From Sulfurovaceae bacterium (GTDB lineage: Bacteria > Campylobacterota > Campylobacteria > Campylobacterales > Sulfurovaceae): a stretch of DNA of 27,357 bases. Below, piece by piece: positions 7,877-15,513 of the stretch. The number at the start of each line of letters is the position of its first letter. The first letter of the stretch is position 1. Where the stretch lies: contig JAOZOG010000002.1 of NCBI GenBank assembly GCA_029933395.1, positions 1-27,357 on the forward strand, written 5' to 3'. The notes below the pieces were generated by a model. It was not told the DNA's origin and searched no databases. It was given only the letters and a program-made list of their open reading frames with translations. A program made the translations under genes and the position numbers.

Positions 7877-7946
7877 AGTATAGGGTGATTTCTCTGAAGT
7901 CTGCTTGACAGATATCAATTTGGCTTGAGCCTAACTGTGTTACTAT
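7877..7946. promoter_or_regulatory. bidirectional promoter with central FNR-type box
   Basis: The 14-bp box TTGACAGATATCAA at 7905-7918 is centred at 7911.5. On the plus strand TACTAT occupies 7941-7946, and on the minus strand TATACT occupies 7882-7877. Both -10 hexamers are centred exactly 32 bp from the box centre, so an activator bound there would sit near -41.5 for both start sites (about 7953 plus, 7870 minus). The leaders would be about 40 and 29 nt. Confidence 0.75.
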
Positions 7947-7992
7947 ATCGTAAATTTATGTATAAAATTGAGCAAAGTGGAGTGTGATTAAA

Positions 7993-8358
7993 ATGGAAAA
8001 GTTTTTTATTCTGGAAGGCGGATATCTAATCATCGCTGCATTGATTCTCCTGATAACACTTTTTGTGACAACACGTCCATTTATGTCCAAAAGCGCACCC
8101 AAAAAAGGGATGGTCAGCGTCACTCTCGTATTGGCATTTTTCATCGGGGCGCATTACTACATTACGACCAGTCGGATGGCAGCTGTAAAATCTGCTTTCG
8201 AAAACGATCAGGCTGTTATTTGTGAGAGCCGCATGCTGAGAAAAGCAGCCCAGTCGGTTACGATCAAAAAATCTGATGATTGGCATATGGAAGGTGACAA
8301 TTTTGTCTCACCGAACTACAGCCGTCCTTTTCACTCTGCACGCTGCATCGTAAAATAG
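7993..8358 (+). CDS. small membrane protein with periplasmic Cys pair, unknown
   Basis: A 121-residue protein with two hydrophobic helices (~8-28 and ~42-59) and a C-terminal domain of about 60 residues holding two cysteines (in VICESRM and SARCIVK), possibly a disulfide in the periplasm. The ATG at 7993 is chosen over a GTG nine bases earlier, because the GGAG site at 7979-7982 is 10 nt from the ATG but touches the GTG. I do not recognise the family. It is divergent from the 127-residue gene and shares its FNR-type box, and it lies directly before the norCB operon. A role in NO/nitrite metabolism is inferred from promoter and place only. Confidence 0.72.
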   Translation: MEKFFILEGGYLIIAALILLITLFVTTRPFMSKSAPKKGMVSVTLVLAFFIGAHYYITTSRMAAVKSAFENDQAVICESRMLRKAAQSVTIKKSDDWHMEGDNFVSPNYSRPFHSARCIVK

Positions 8359-8462
8359 TCCGAAATCCGGGAGTGAAGCGCCGCTCCAAACAAACAAGAA
8401 ATTTTCTTAATTTAAACTAAAAGTAACAGCCTCATTTTTTTGTATGCTTATTTTTCATTTTC

Positions 8463-8504
8463 TTGACATATATCAATTTCTTTGAAGTTTGAAACTGTCA
8501 TAAT
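8463..8504 (+). promoter_or_regulatory. FNR-type class II promoter of the norCB operon
   Basis: The box TTGACATATATCAA at 8463-8476 is centred at 8469.5, and the -10 hexamer CATAAT occupies 8499-8504, 32 bp away. That predicts a start near 8511 with the activator at -41.5, the class II position. The leader to the ATG at 8547 is about 36 nt. This also rules out a TTG at 8514 as the translation start. Confidence 0.82.
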
Positions 8505-8546
8505 TCCCTATGCTTGTGTAAACAGCTGTTTTTGAAGGAGACACTT

Positions 8547-8900
8547 ATGGAGAGAATGATCAATATGCCGCTGATCGCACCGGATCAGTTTTTGCCGATT
8601 TTTATCATATCGACACTGGTTCTGGTTTTTGGCGTGGGGTATGCAGCCTTGATTACGCTTTCCAAAATGGGATTTTTTTCCAAAAAGTGGATGCCTTTGG
8701 GATATCTGTTTTGGGCATTGCAAACATTCAGCCTGTATGAGCTTTCTGTCTTGATCCACAGCAGCCATTTTACGTCAAAGGTTTTGATGGTAACAATGGT
8801 GGCTTATCTCTTTATCCCACATCTCTATTTCTATTTGATCAGTGAGTCGGATAAGCGATATGAAGAGACAGATGACTCAACAGAGCAACCAAAACAATAA
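8547..8900 (+). CDS. three-helix membrane protein at head of norCB operon, unknown
   Basis: A 117-residue protein with three predicted membrane helices (~12-35, ~48-65 and ~73-95) and a short acidic tail (ESDKRYEETDDSTEQ). AAGGAG stands 6 nt before the ATG. It is the first gene after the FNR-type promoter and is followed 9 nt later by norC, so it is certainly in the nor operon. I do not recognise it as NorE, NorF, NorQ or NorD. A role in assembly or stability of the NO reductase, or as an extra subunit, is plausible by position but not shown. Confidence 0.8.
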   Translation: MERMINMPLIAPDQFLPIFIISTLVLVFGVGYAALITLSKMGFFSKKWMPLGYLFWALQTFSLYELSVLIHSSHFTSKVLMVTMVAYLFIPHLYFYLISESDKRYEETDDSTEQPKQ

Positions 8901-8909
8901 GGAGGAGAC

Positions 8910-9581
8910 ATGGCTAAGGAAAATCTTTCAGTCTGGACGAGTATTCCATTCTGGCGACGTTCCGCTGCATGGGTAACCGGATTCGCAGTAATTTTACTGA
9001 TCTGGCTGACCTTTGACACAATGGGACAAATCAGCATGGGTACAGACGAAGACTTGAAAAATGGAGTTGACAAGAGGGTTCCTGCTGCTACGGTAATCAA
9101 TTACAATATTGACTATCAGATGAGCAAGAAAAGGGGGCACGAAGTACCGGTGATTGGCAAAAAAGAGCCTTTCTTTGGAAAAGAGTGGAGTGGAGAAGAG
9201 GCGGCAGCACTGCTGCACCTTGGGAAACTCACTTCTCAGGCAAAAAACTGTATGAACTGCCACACACTTTTGGGTAACGGTGCCTATTATGCTCCGGATC
9301 TGACCAAAGCGTGGATCGATCCAATGTGGAAAGACGGTGGACCAATGCAGGGAATGACAGGGAAGAGCACCAAGGAGGAAGCGATGGCTGAATTCTTGAT
9401 GAATCCTTCACAATATCCTACCCATGCACGCATGATGCCAAATCTTGGAATTACTGCGGATGAGGCTAAAGGTTTGGTTGCATTCCTGAAGCACATGAGT
9501 AGTATCGATACCAATGGTTTCCCTAGAAACTTCTCCAAAACAGTTGAACAATTCAAAGCAGGAGGAACCAATGCTCACTAG
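8910..9581 (+). CDS. norC: nitric oxide reductase cytochrome c subunit
   Basis: A 223-residue membrane-anchored monoheme cytochrome c that passes electrons from periplasmic donors to NorB. It has an N-terminal anchor helix (~20-36), a single heme site C-M-N-C-H (Cys114, Cys117, His118), the following TLLGNGAYYAPDLTKAW stretch typical of NorC, and a Met-Met-Pro-Asn segment (Met175/176) that supplies the sixth heme ligand. A strong ribosome site (AAGGAGGAG) lies just upstream. Its last 11 nt overlap norB. It is somewhat longer than the usual ~150 residues because of an insert between the anchor and the heme domain (~45-100). Confidence 0.95.
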   Translation: MAKENLSVWTSIPFWRRSAAWVTGFAVILLIWLTFDTMGQISMGTDEDLKNGVDKRVPAATVINYNIDYQMSKKRGHEVPVIGKKEPFFGKEWSGEEAAALLHLGKLTSQAKNCMNCHTLLGNGAYYAPDLTKAWIDPMWKDGGPMQGMTGKSTKEEAMAEFLMNPSQYPTHARMMPNLGITADEAKGLVAFLKHMSSIDTNGFPRNFSKTVEQFKAGGTNAH

Positions 9582-11013
9582 TATCAAAACAAATGAATTT
9601 GCAGGCAGCGAATCCAAAAAACTGGCGATGATGTACTTCAGAGTCGCGATTATACTCTTTGGTGCACAGCTTTTGATGGGTCTGATCGCTGCGATTCAGT
9701 TTCTTGTACCTGGGTTCCTGTTTGAACTCTTTGACTTTTCAGTCGCGAGAATGGTGCATATCAATGCACTGGTTGTCTGGATGCTTTATGCTATGATCGG
9801 ATCGGTTTACTATATGTTGCCTGATGAGACTGGTATCGAAACAGTCGGAATCGGCATCGGTAAGCTGGCATTCTGGGTATTTACTGCAGCTATAACTGTT
9901 GTCGTGCTGGTCTATATCTTTGTTCAGGTTGGAGCGGGTACGGAAGCAACGATCTGGTTCATTAATGAAGGGCGTGAATATATTGAAGCGCCAAGATGGG
10001 CCGATATCGGTATTGTTGTCGTTGTCTTGATTTTCTACTGGAATGTTTTCGCTACCTTTATGAAGGGTACGCAGACAGGTATTATGACTGTAATGGTTGC
10101 CAACCTGATGGCGCTTGCAGGCCTCTATCTGACCGGTATGTTCTTTACGGATAACATTTCTATGGATCAATTCTGGTGGTGGTGGGTAATACACCTCTGG
10201 GTTGAAGCGACGTGGGAAGTATTCGTCGGTACACTCGCTGCTTATGCACTGATCAAAATTATCGGTGCCAAACGAGAGATCGTCGAAATGTGGCTCTGGA
10301 TCGAAGTCCTGATGCTCTTTGGATCTGGTGTTCTGGGTCTGGGTCACCACTACTTCTGGATCGGTACACCTGAGTACTGGTGGGAGATCGGTGCACTCTT
10401 CTCTGCGCTCGAGCCGGTACCTCTGGTAGCGATGTTTGTTCATGTCCTCTATGATTGGGGTAAAGAGCAGGGTGAAACGCATGCCAAAGACAGCACCGCA
10501 CATGCGATCAATAACGGACCGGCAATGGCTTGGATCGTTACCAATGCCTTTGGTAACTTCCTGGGTGCCGGTATCTGGGGCTTCTTCCATACGCTGCCGC
10601 AGGTCAATATCTATACACATGGTACGCAGTTCACTGCGGCGCACGGCCACCTGGCATTCTTCGGAGCCTATGCAACGATCCTGATCGGAATGATGTATAT
10701 GGGTATCCAGGGTGCTTATGGCGTCGAGCGTCTCAAGGCAACTTTTAAGTCCAAAATGGCAATCTTTATGATCGTATTCGGTGTACTTGGAATGGGTGTT
10801 GCTTTGACGATTTCCGGATATGAGCAGGTGCTGGTCGAAAGAGCAGAACTTGGCGGCGGTTGGAATGCCTTCTTTACAGCTCAGGAGCTTCCCTGGTATA
10901 TCCAGGGTATGGTCTGGAGAGCGATTATGGGTGTTGTGACATTCGTAGGATTTGTCTATCTCGTCTGGGATCTACTGACAATTGGCAAGCTGTCCAAGGC
11001 TGCTGAAGCATAA
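9571..11013 (+). CDS. norB: nitric oxide reductase catalytic subunit (cytochrome c-dependent type)
   Basis: A 480-residue, 12-helix member of the heme-copper oxidase superfamily that reduces two NO to N2O. Ligands can be matched to Pseudomonas NorB: His63 and His360 for heme b, His358 for heme b3, and His208, His259, His260 plus Glu212 for the non-heme iron; Glu281 in L-E-P-V-P is also kept. It lacks the N-terminal extension of quinol-dependent qNor, and norC stands just upstream, so it is the cNor type. The ATG at 9571 has GGAGG a few nt before it. An earlier in-frame GTG would lie deep inside norC and is rejected. norQ, norD, norE and norF are not in this window. Confidence 0.97.
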   Translation: MLTSIKTNEFAGSESKKLAMMYFRVAIILFGAQLLMGLIAAIQFLVPGFLFELFDFSVARMVHINALVVWMLYAMIGSVYYMLPDETGIETVGIGIGKLAFWVFTAAITVVVLVYIFVQVGAGTEATIWFINEGREYIEAPRWADIGIVVVVLIFYWNVFATFMKGTQTGIMTVMVANLMALAGLYLTGMFFTDNISMDQFWWWWVIHLWVEATWEVFVGTLAAYALIKIIGAKREIVEMWLWIEVLMLFGSGVLGLGHHYFWIGTPEYWWEIGALFSALEPVPLVAMFVHVLYDWGKEQGETHAKDSTAHAINNGPAMAWIVTNAFGNFLGAGIWGFFHTLPQVNIYTHGTQFTAAHGHLAFFGAYATILIGMMYMGIQGAYGVERLKATFKSKMAIFMIVFGVLGMGVALTISGYEQVLVERAELGGGWNAFFTAQELPWYIQGMVWRAIMGVVTFVGFVYLVWDLLTIGKLSKAAEA

Positions 11014-11021
11014 AAAGGCTG

Positions 11022-11037
11022 CGGGACTCTTGTCCCG
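11022..11037 (+). other. intra-operon hairpin after norB
   Basis: CGGGAC and GTCCCG form a perfect 6-bp stem with a TCTT loop, 8 nt after the norB stop and 25 nt before the next start codon. There is no T-tract. It may protect the norCB part of the message from 3' decay. Confidence 0.4.
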
Positions 11038-11062
11038 TACCTCAATAAAAGGAGGATACAAA

Positions 11063-11215
11063 ATGTTATTTGAACCATTCACGGATGTGGTACCGAGTTT
11101 CTTCGGTTGGCTCAATCAGGGGCCGTTGACACTGACAATCTTTTTGCATACGGTCATCATTTTGCCGATGTTCTGGATCTACTTCCAGGAAAAAAAGAAA
11201 CTGCAGGGTAAATAG
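11063..11215 (+). CDS. 50-residue single-helix membrane protein after norB
   Basis: A 50-residue protein with one strong hydrophobic helix (~22-42, TLTIFLHTVIILPMFWIYF) and a basic tail (QEKKKLQGK). The start codon at 11063 is preceded by a near-perfect ribosome site (AAAGGAGGA), better than many larger genes here, so I treat it as real. A longer version starting inside norB would lack a ribosome site. It lies 49 nt after norB on the same strand and is probably the last gene of the nor operon. It may be a small accessory subunit of the NO reductase, but its function is unknown to me. Confidence 0.75.
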   Translation: MLFEPFTDVVPSFFGWLNQGPLTLTIFLHTVIILPMFWIYFQEKKKLQGK

Positions 11216-11229
11216 TTAGAGGATAAAAA

Positions 11230-11275
11230 CTGGGTCGTCTGACCCAGAAGTGTTGAGGTGTCTGGTAAAACAGAC
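11230..11275 (+). terminator. two hairpins between nor operon and nirS
   Basis: CTGGGTC (11230-11236) pairs with GACCCAG (11241-11247) around a 4-nt loop, and GTCTG (11260-11264) pairs with CAGAC (11271-11275). No clear T-tract follows either. They may be a terminator or processing site separating the nor message from nirS. Confidence 0.4.
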
Positions 11276-11305
11276 GTGCGATTATATCCGTTTTATCTTT
11301 GAAAC

Positions 11306-11316
11306 CGATAATATCG
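11306..11316 (+). promoter_or_regulatory. palindrome / possible -10 before nirS
   Basis: CGATAATATCG is a perfect 11-bp palindrome containing GATAAT, which could serve as the -10 of a nirS promoter with a leader of about 25 nt. There is no FNR-type box at the distance seen in the other promoters. Whether it is an operator or chance cannot be told from the sequence. Confidence 0.3.
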
Positions 11317-11342
11317 CTTCCATTTCATAAAAAGGAGAAAAA

Positions 11343-13082
11343 ATGAAGATCAGAAAGCTTTTTAGCCTGGCAGCAGCGACGTGCGTTGCCGCCACGATGG
11401 CAACAGCAGGTACATCCAAGATGGATTATGGCCAAATGTATGAGAAAGAGTGTCAGGGGTGTCACGGACCAATCCACCAGGGTGGTGTCGGTTCAGACCT
11501 TAGACCAAAAGCTCTCAAGAAGCAAGAAGCGCATGTTCTTGTAGAGAAAATTCTAAATGGTGTAGAGAATACGGCTATGCCAGCATGGAAAGACAAGTTC
11601 AGCAAAGATGACGCTGCGGGTATGATTGACTGGCTGATGGATTGGAAAAATACTGTCGAGTTGACATTGGATTTTGACGAAGTACATAAGTCCTGGGCAA
11701 AATTGGCAGACAGAGATGAGCTGGCGAAGAAGTATCCTGTAGATGCAAGCGGCAAGCTTGGTTACAAAGGTGAAGTAGCAAATGTAAAAGATATTACCTT
11801 TGCAACTGAGAGAGATGCCTCTTTGGTCGACTTCATTGACTCTACAACAGGTAAAGTTCTCTCCAGACACAAAGCGGGGTTTGCGGTACATGTCACAGTG
11901 ACAAACAAAAAAGAGCCAAGATATGCTTACTCGATCTCCAGATCAGGCAAACTGACAATGTTTGATATCGGCGCACCGGGACAGCCTGCACTGGCGACAG
12001 TTCAGGTAGGTCAGGAGTCCAGAGGTCTGGCAGTTTCTCCAGATGGTAAATATATCCTTGCAGGTAACTATAACCCGGGCGGTGCCGTACTTTGTGATGC
12101 ACACACACTTGAGCCGCTCAAAGTTTATGACACCAGCCGTGTGATCGGGCCTGACGGACAGATCGGACCATCCAGAGTCGCAGGTATCGCTGATACACCT
12201 TATGGACCGTACTTCGCGATGGCACTGAAGGATGCAGGCCATACTTATATTATCGACTATTCAAAAGAGGGCTTCCCAATCGTGGGTGATGTACCAAATA
12301 TCGGTAAAATCCTCCATGACTGCTTCCTGAATGAAAATGAGGGTGAAGACTTCGGTCGATACTTTATGATCGCTTCACAGGGATCTGACCTGATGGGTAT
12401 CGTCGACTTCAAAACCAAAACTTTGGCTGCAAAAGTCATGACAGGTGAAAAATCCAAGCCACACCCGGGACAGGGATCCAGCTGGTTCAACAAAAAAACA
12501 GGCAAGCAGCTTAATGCGACCAACTCTATGAACTTTGGTTCTGTTGTGATCTGGGAATCTCCGGGCTGGAATATCGTCAAGAAGATCGAAACTTCCGGTG
12601 GTGGACTCTTCGTCGGTACAGCTGAGCATACGCCTTGGATCTGGTCTGACTGTGTACTCGGTAAGCCGGATAAGTACAACGAAGTACACTTGATCAACAA
12701 AGAGACACTTGAGACTGACAGAATCATCAAAGTCGGCAAGAAAAAAGGTCAGTTGATCGATGCCAAAACAGGCAAAGTCATTCAAGAGTGGGATGCAACA
12801 CAGCATGAGAAAGTTGCAGTCAATGAAAAAGCATTCGGCAAAGAGAAAATTCTGCCAATGCCTGACAAGGTTGGTGCTCCAGTCAAAGAGCCGGTACAGC
12901 CTAGACTGCTTCACGCTGAGCCTGCGAACCACGGTAAGTGGACTATGATCTCCGAGTGGACAACTGGTAGAATTGGTATCTACGAGTCTGATACAGGTAA
13001 ATTTGTCAAGTATATCGAGAACTTGACTACACCTACATTCACATACTCTGTTGAGCATAGACAGCATATACCTGGTGCATAA
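11343..13082 (+). CDS. nirS: cytochrome cd1 nitrite reductase (NO-forming)
   Basis: A 579-residue periplasmic enzyme reducing nitrite to NO. It has a signal peptide (~1-22), a cytochrome c domain with C-Q-G-C-H (Cys37, Cys40, His41) and Met79 as probable second ligand, then an eight-bladed propeller that holds heme d1. The proximal ligand His183 sits in GFAVHV, with Arg157 and Arg200 placed as in Pseudomonas NirS. The two catalytic histidines are present (His325 in K-I-L-H-D, His374 in K-P-H-P-G-Q-G), which favours NirS over the biosynthetic paralogues NirN and NirF. An insert around residues 475-520 is Lys-rich. The ribosome site AAAGGAG is good. Transcription looks separate from norCB. Confidence 0.95.
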   Translation: MKIRKLFSLAAATCVAATMATAGTSKMDYGQMYEKECQGCHGPIHQGGVGSDLRPKALKKQEAHVLVEKILNGVENTAMPAWKDKFSKDDAAGMIDWLMDWKNTVELTLDFDEVHKSWAKLADRDELAKKYPVDASGKLGYKGEVANVKDITFATERDASLVDFIDSTTGKVLSRHKAGFAVHVTVTNKKEPRYAYSISRSGKLTMFDIGAPGQPALATVQVGQESRGLAVSPDGKYILAGNYNPGGAVLCDAHTLEPLKVYDTSRVIGPDGQIGPSRVAGIADTPYGPYFAMALKDAGHTYIIDYSKEGFPIVGDVPNIGKILHDCFLNENEGEDFGRYFMIASQGSDLMGIVDFKTKTLAAKVMTGEKSKPHPGQGSSWFNKKTGKQLNATNSMNFGSVVIWESPGWNIVKKIETSGGGLFVGTAEHTPWIWSDCVLGKPDKYNEVHLINKETLETDRIIKVGKKKGQLIDAKTGKVIQEWDATQHEKVAVNEKAFGKEKILPMPDKVGAPVKEPVQPRLLHAEPANHGKWTMISEWTTGRIGIYESDTGKFVKYIENLTTPTFTYSVEHRQHIPGA

Positions 13083-13100
13083 TTGATCGATATTGCTCTT

Positions 13101-13123
13101 CCCTCAACCCCCTTGGGGGAGGG
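13101..13123 (+). terminator. hairpin after nirS
   Basis: CCCTC and then CCCC pair with GGGG and GAGGG, with a 2-nt bulge on the left side, 19 nt downstream of the nirS stop. GC-rich, but followed by TAATTTA rather than a run of T. It could partly terminate nirS transcripts or protect the 3' end. Confidence 0.45.
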
Positions 13124-13136
13124 TAATTTATTGAAG

Positions 13137-13150
13137 TGATAATGTTATCA
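13137..13150 (+). promoter_or_regulatory. palindrome TGATAATGTTATCA before the pentaheme gene
   Basis: Six-base arms TGATAA/TTATCA around a 2-bp centre, 28 bp before the ATG at 13178. It does not match the TTGAY-N4-ATCAA boxes. A possible -10 (TATAAG) follows at 13155-13160. It may be an operator for another regulator. Confidence 0.3.
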
Positions 13151-13177
13151 TTTCTATAAGTTACCAAAGGTATAGAT

Positions 13178-14302
13178 ATGAAACAATGGATAGTCGCTCT
13201 TCTACTGCTTTTTCCTCTCTTTCTTTTTTCTTCACAAAACAGATATCAGGATAACGAATCCTGTAAAGAGTGTCACGATCAGATCTATGAAGAGTATCGC
13301 TCCTCCTATCACTCCAGAGGCTATTTCAATGATGAACTGCACCGTAAAATAGCGGACGAAGTCAGCACGAAACAATATGATTGTGCTACCTGTCATATGC
13401 CAATGGCAGACAACATTGAGGCGCTGGTTTCCGGAGAAGCCAGACCGGACAAGGCCAACAAAACCCATACAGATGCCGTATCCTGTTTTTTCTGTCATAC
13501 GATCGCCTATGTCAAAAAGGCGCATCGGTTCAACATCAACACAAAAGCGCGCCAGGCAGACGGATACAAACCGACGCTTTATGGACGACTTCAGAATCCC
13601 GATGAGAACGATAAACACTCTTCGGTCAAAAACCCGGTCTATGCCAAAAAGGTCTGTATGGGTTGCCATAGTCATAAACGCAATGAAAACAATGTGACAA
13701 TTTTCAGGGCAATGGATGAAAAACAGGATAGCCTGAGCTGTATCAAGTGCCATATGCCCGAACTTGAGGGGGGTGCAGACAAGATCAATAAACGTGCCAG
13801 AGGGCAACACGCAAGCCATCAATTTCTGGGTATTCATGACAAAGAGATGCGCAGAAAGAGTGTCGATATCAATGTCAGTCGGGAGGGCAGCAAACTCCTT
13901 GTTGCGCTTAAAAACAAAATGGATCATCCTTTGATCATACAGTCTGCCAGAGCAAAATACCTGACAATAAAGGTTGTACGAGATGGCAAAGTGATCTGGA
14001 AAAATTTTCTCGAACATCCCAGTGAAGACAAGCAGGGTTATTTTGCTGTCTCTTTCAAGCGAAATGGGAAAAAGATTTTGATTCCAGCCACCGCTACAGA
14101 GCAGGACCAGGTGAATAATCTTGGAGCCAGAGAGAGTAAAATATTGACTTATGATGTCGGGAATCTACAAAAAGGCGACAGTGTAGAAGTGTCACTCTAT
14201 GTCAAATTGGCAAAAGATGATTGTATGCGGGCAGTTAGTCTCAAGGACACCTCCATTAACAAGCCTTTGCTGATGAAAGCATACAAAACAACTTTGAAAT
14301 AG
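13178..14302 (+). CDS. pentaheme cytochrome c (paralogue A)
   Basis: A 374-residue secreted protein with a signal peptide (~1-19) and five CxxCH heme sites at residues 29-33, 69-73, 103-107, 160-164 and 188-192, two of them followed by Met-Pro as in cytochrome c554-like proteins. The last ~160 residues lack hemes and look beta-rich (SVDINVSREGSKLLVALKNKMDHP), resembling the Ig-like tail found on many multiheme cytochromes. It should act in the periplasm as an electron carrier or small-molecule reductase. The layout is shared with the gene at 15514-16650. It is followed 12 nt later by a diheme peroxidase. An electron-transfer link to NirS or the peroxidase is inferred from position. Confidence 0.88.
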   Translation: MKQWIVALLLLFPLFLFSSQNRYQDNESCKECHDQIYEEYRSSYHSRGYFNDELHRKIADEVSTKQYDCATCHMPMADNIEALVSGEARPDKANKTHTDAVSCFFCHTIAYVKKAHRFNINTKARQADGYKPTLYGRLQNPDENDKHSSVKNPVYAKKVCMGCHSHKRNENNVTIFRAMDEKQDSLSCIKCHMPELEGGADKINKRARGQHASHQFLGIHDKEMRRKSVDINVSREGSKLLVALKNKMDHPLIIQSARAKYLTIKVVRDGKVIWKNFLEHPSEDKQGYFAVSFKRNGKKILIPATATEQDQVNNLGARESKILTYDVGNLQKGDSVEVSLYVKLAKDDCMRAVSLKDTSINKPLLMKAYKTTLK

Positions 14303-14314
14303 TAAAGGCAGTTT

Positions 14315-15421
14315 ATGAAATTTATACTTTCGGGTATTGCGATCACATTTGCTGTGGTAGTGTTGATCGTTTCACTTCCTTTTCTGTTGCCGAAAAAATC
14401 AATACCCCATTTCGATGACGAAACACTTCGCCAGATGGCACTCTCCAGAGATATTAAACCAACTCCTGTGACTGATAAACAGTTGCTTATGGCGGTAGAC
14501 AATCCTGACAATCCAATGACACCAGAGAAGATTGCTCTGGGTAAACAACTCTTCTTCGATCCGCTACTGTCCAAAGACAAAACAATCAACTGTGCAAGCT
14601 GTCATATTCTGGAACAGGGTGGTGACGATAATCTGCCGACAGCGATCGGGTATCATGGGCGCGCCAACCCCAAACATCTCAATTCGCCCACCGTTCTCAA
14701 TGCGGCACTGGCACAAAGCCAATTTTGGGACGGCAGAGCCAAAGATGTCGAAGAGCAGGCCGGAGGGCCGATTCAGGCTCCGTTTGAAATGAATATGACG
14801 CCTGAAGAGGTCGTATCGAGGCTGCAGGCGGATCAGGGTTATGTTGCCGCTTTCGATGAAGTGTTCGGGCAGGAGGGGATCACTTTTGAGAATGTTCGCA
14901 AAGCGATAGGTGCCTATGAGCGTACCCTGCTGACACATGGAGCGTTCGATCGTTTTCTCGAGGGTGATGACGACGCCATCTCTCCTGCGGCGAAACGTGG
15001 ATTGGCACTCTTTATCGTCAAGGGGTGCAAGGGGTGCCATACCGGTATGAGTGTCGGCGGCCAGAGTATACAGAAGTTTCCAGTCAGGAATTATGTGGAA
15101 GACTATATCGGACTGCTTTTTGAGCCGGATGTAAATTTGAAAAAGAGTCCGTTCCCCTTTGTCAATACCGGAGGATTTCTCGGAAGAAATGATAATCTGA
15201 GATTTCGTGTCCCGATACTGCGCAATATCAGCAAAACAGCCCCCTATTTTCATAACGGATCGGTCAAGGAGCTGAAAGAGGTCGTTCGCATTATGAGCAA
15301 GTATCAGGTCGGAGATGAATTTAACAGAACTCAGATAGACGATATGGTGGAGTTTCTCAAAACGCTGGACGGAGAACTTGTGGAATATAAGATAGGGAAA
15401 GAAAATCAGGTATCTGGGTGA
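14315..15421 (+). CDS. membrane-anchored diheme cytochrome c peroxidase
   Basis: A 368-residue member of the bacterial cytochrome c peroxidase/MauG family. An N-terminal helix (~5-25) probably anchors it in the inner membrane facing the periplasm. Two heme sites are present, C-A-S-C-H (93-97) and C-K-G-C-H (238-242), with the conserved segments LGKQLFFDPLLS, NSPTVLNA, FWDGRA and the C-terminal RVPILRNISKTAPYFHNGS. It should reduce hydrogen peroxide with electrons from c-type cytochromes. It lies 12 nt after pentaheme cytochrome A in one unit, so that cytochrome is a likely electron donor (inference). MauG-like oxidation of a protein partner is a less likely alternative. Confidence 0.92.
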   Translation: MKFILSGIAITFAVVVLIVSLPFLLPKKSIPHFDDETLRQMALSRDIKPTPVTDKQLLMAVDNPDNPMTPEKIALGKQLFFDPLLSKDKTINCASCHILEQGGDDNLPTAIGYHGRANPKHLNSPTVLNAALAQSQFWDGRAKDVEEQAGGPIQAPFEMNMTPEEVVSRLQADQGYVAAFDEVFGQEGITFENVRKAIGAYERTLLTHGAFDRFLEGDDDAISPAAKRGLALFIVKGCKGCHTGMSVGGQSIQKFPVRNYVEDYIGLLFEPDVNLKKSPFPFVNTGGFLGRNDNLRFRVPILRNISKTAPYFHNGSVKELKEVVRIMSKYQVGDEFNRTQIDDMVEFLKTLDGELVEYKIGKENQVSG

Positions 15422-15513
15422 ACTCAGAGGTGTATAAGGAGCCTTGGCTTACTGCAATTTTCACCACCCAAGACTTGTCTGGAGCGGACATTGTGGGCAT
15501 CACCTCTTTAAGT

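Noticed and set aside
8514..8546. TTG start 11 codons upstream for the three-helix protein before norC
   Set aside because: It is only about 3 nt from the predicted transcript start (8511) and has no ribosome site, while the ATG at 8547 has AAGGAG at 6 nt.
9739..10650. 303-residue open frame opposite norB
   Set aside because: Shadow of the norB coding sequence: rich in Arg, His, Asp and Cys, no ribosome site, no recognisable domain.
9571..11013. Quinol-dependent NO reductase (qNor)
   Set aside because: There is no N-terminal cytochrome-like extension, and norC stands directly upstream.
11297..11311. FNR-type box TTGAA-N4-ATAAT before nirS
   Set aside because: Too many mismatches, and the matching -10 position would fall on the ribosome binding site.
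11343..13082. NirN (heme d1 dehydrogenase) as the identity of the cd1 protein
   Set aside because: Both catalytic histidines of NirS are present (His325, His374), and length and context fit a true nitrite reductase.
15422..15513. Terminator or repeat between the convergent peroxidase and cytochrome genes
   Set aside because: Only short, scattered complementary words (such as GAGGTG/CACCTC) are seen; no stem with a T-tract or clear palindrome.
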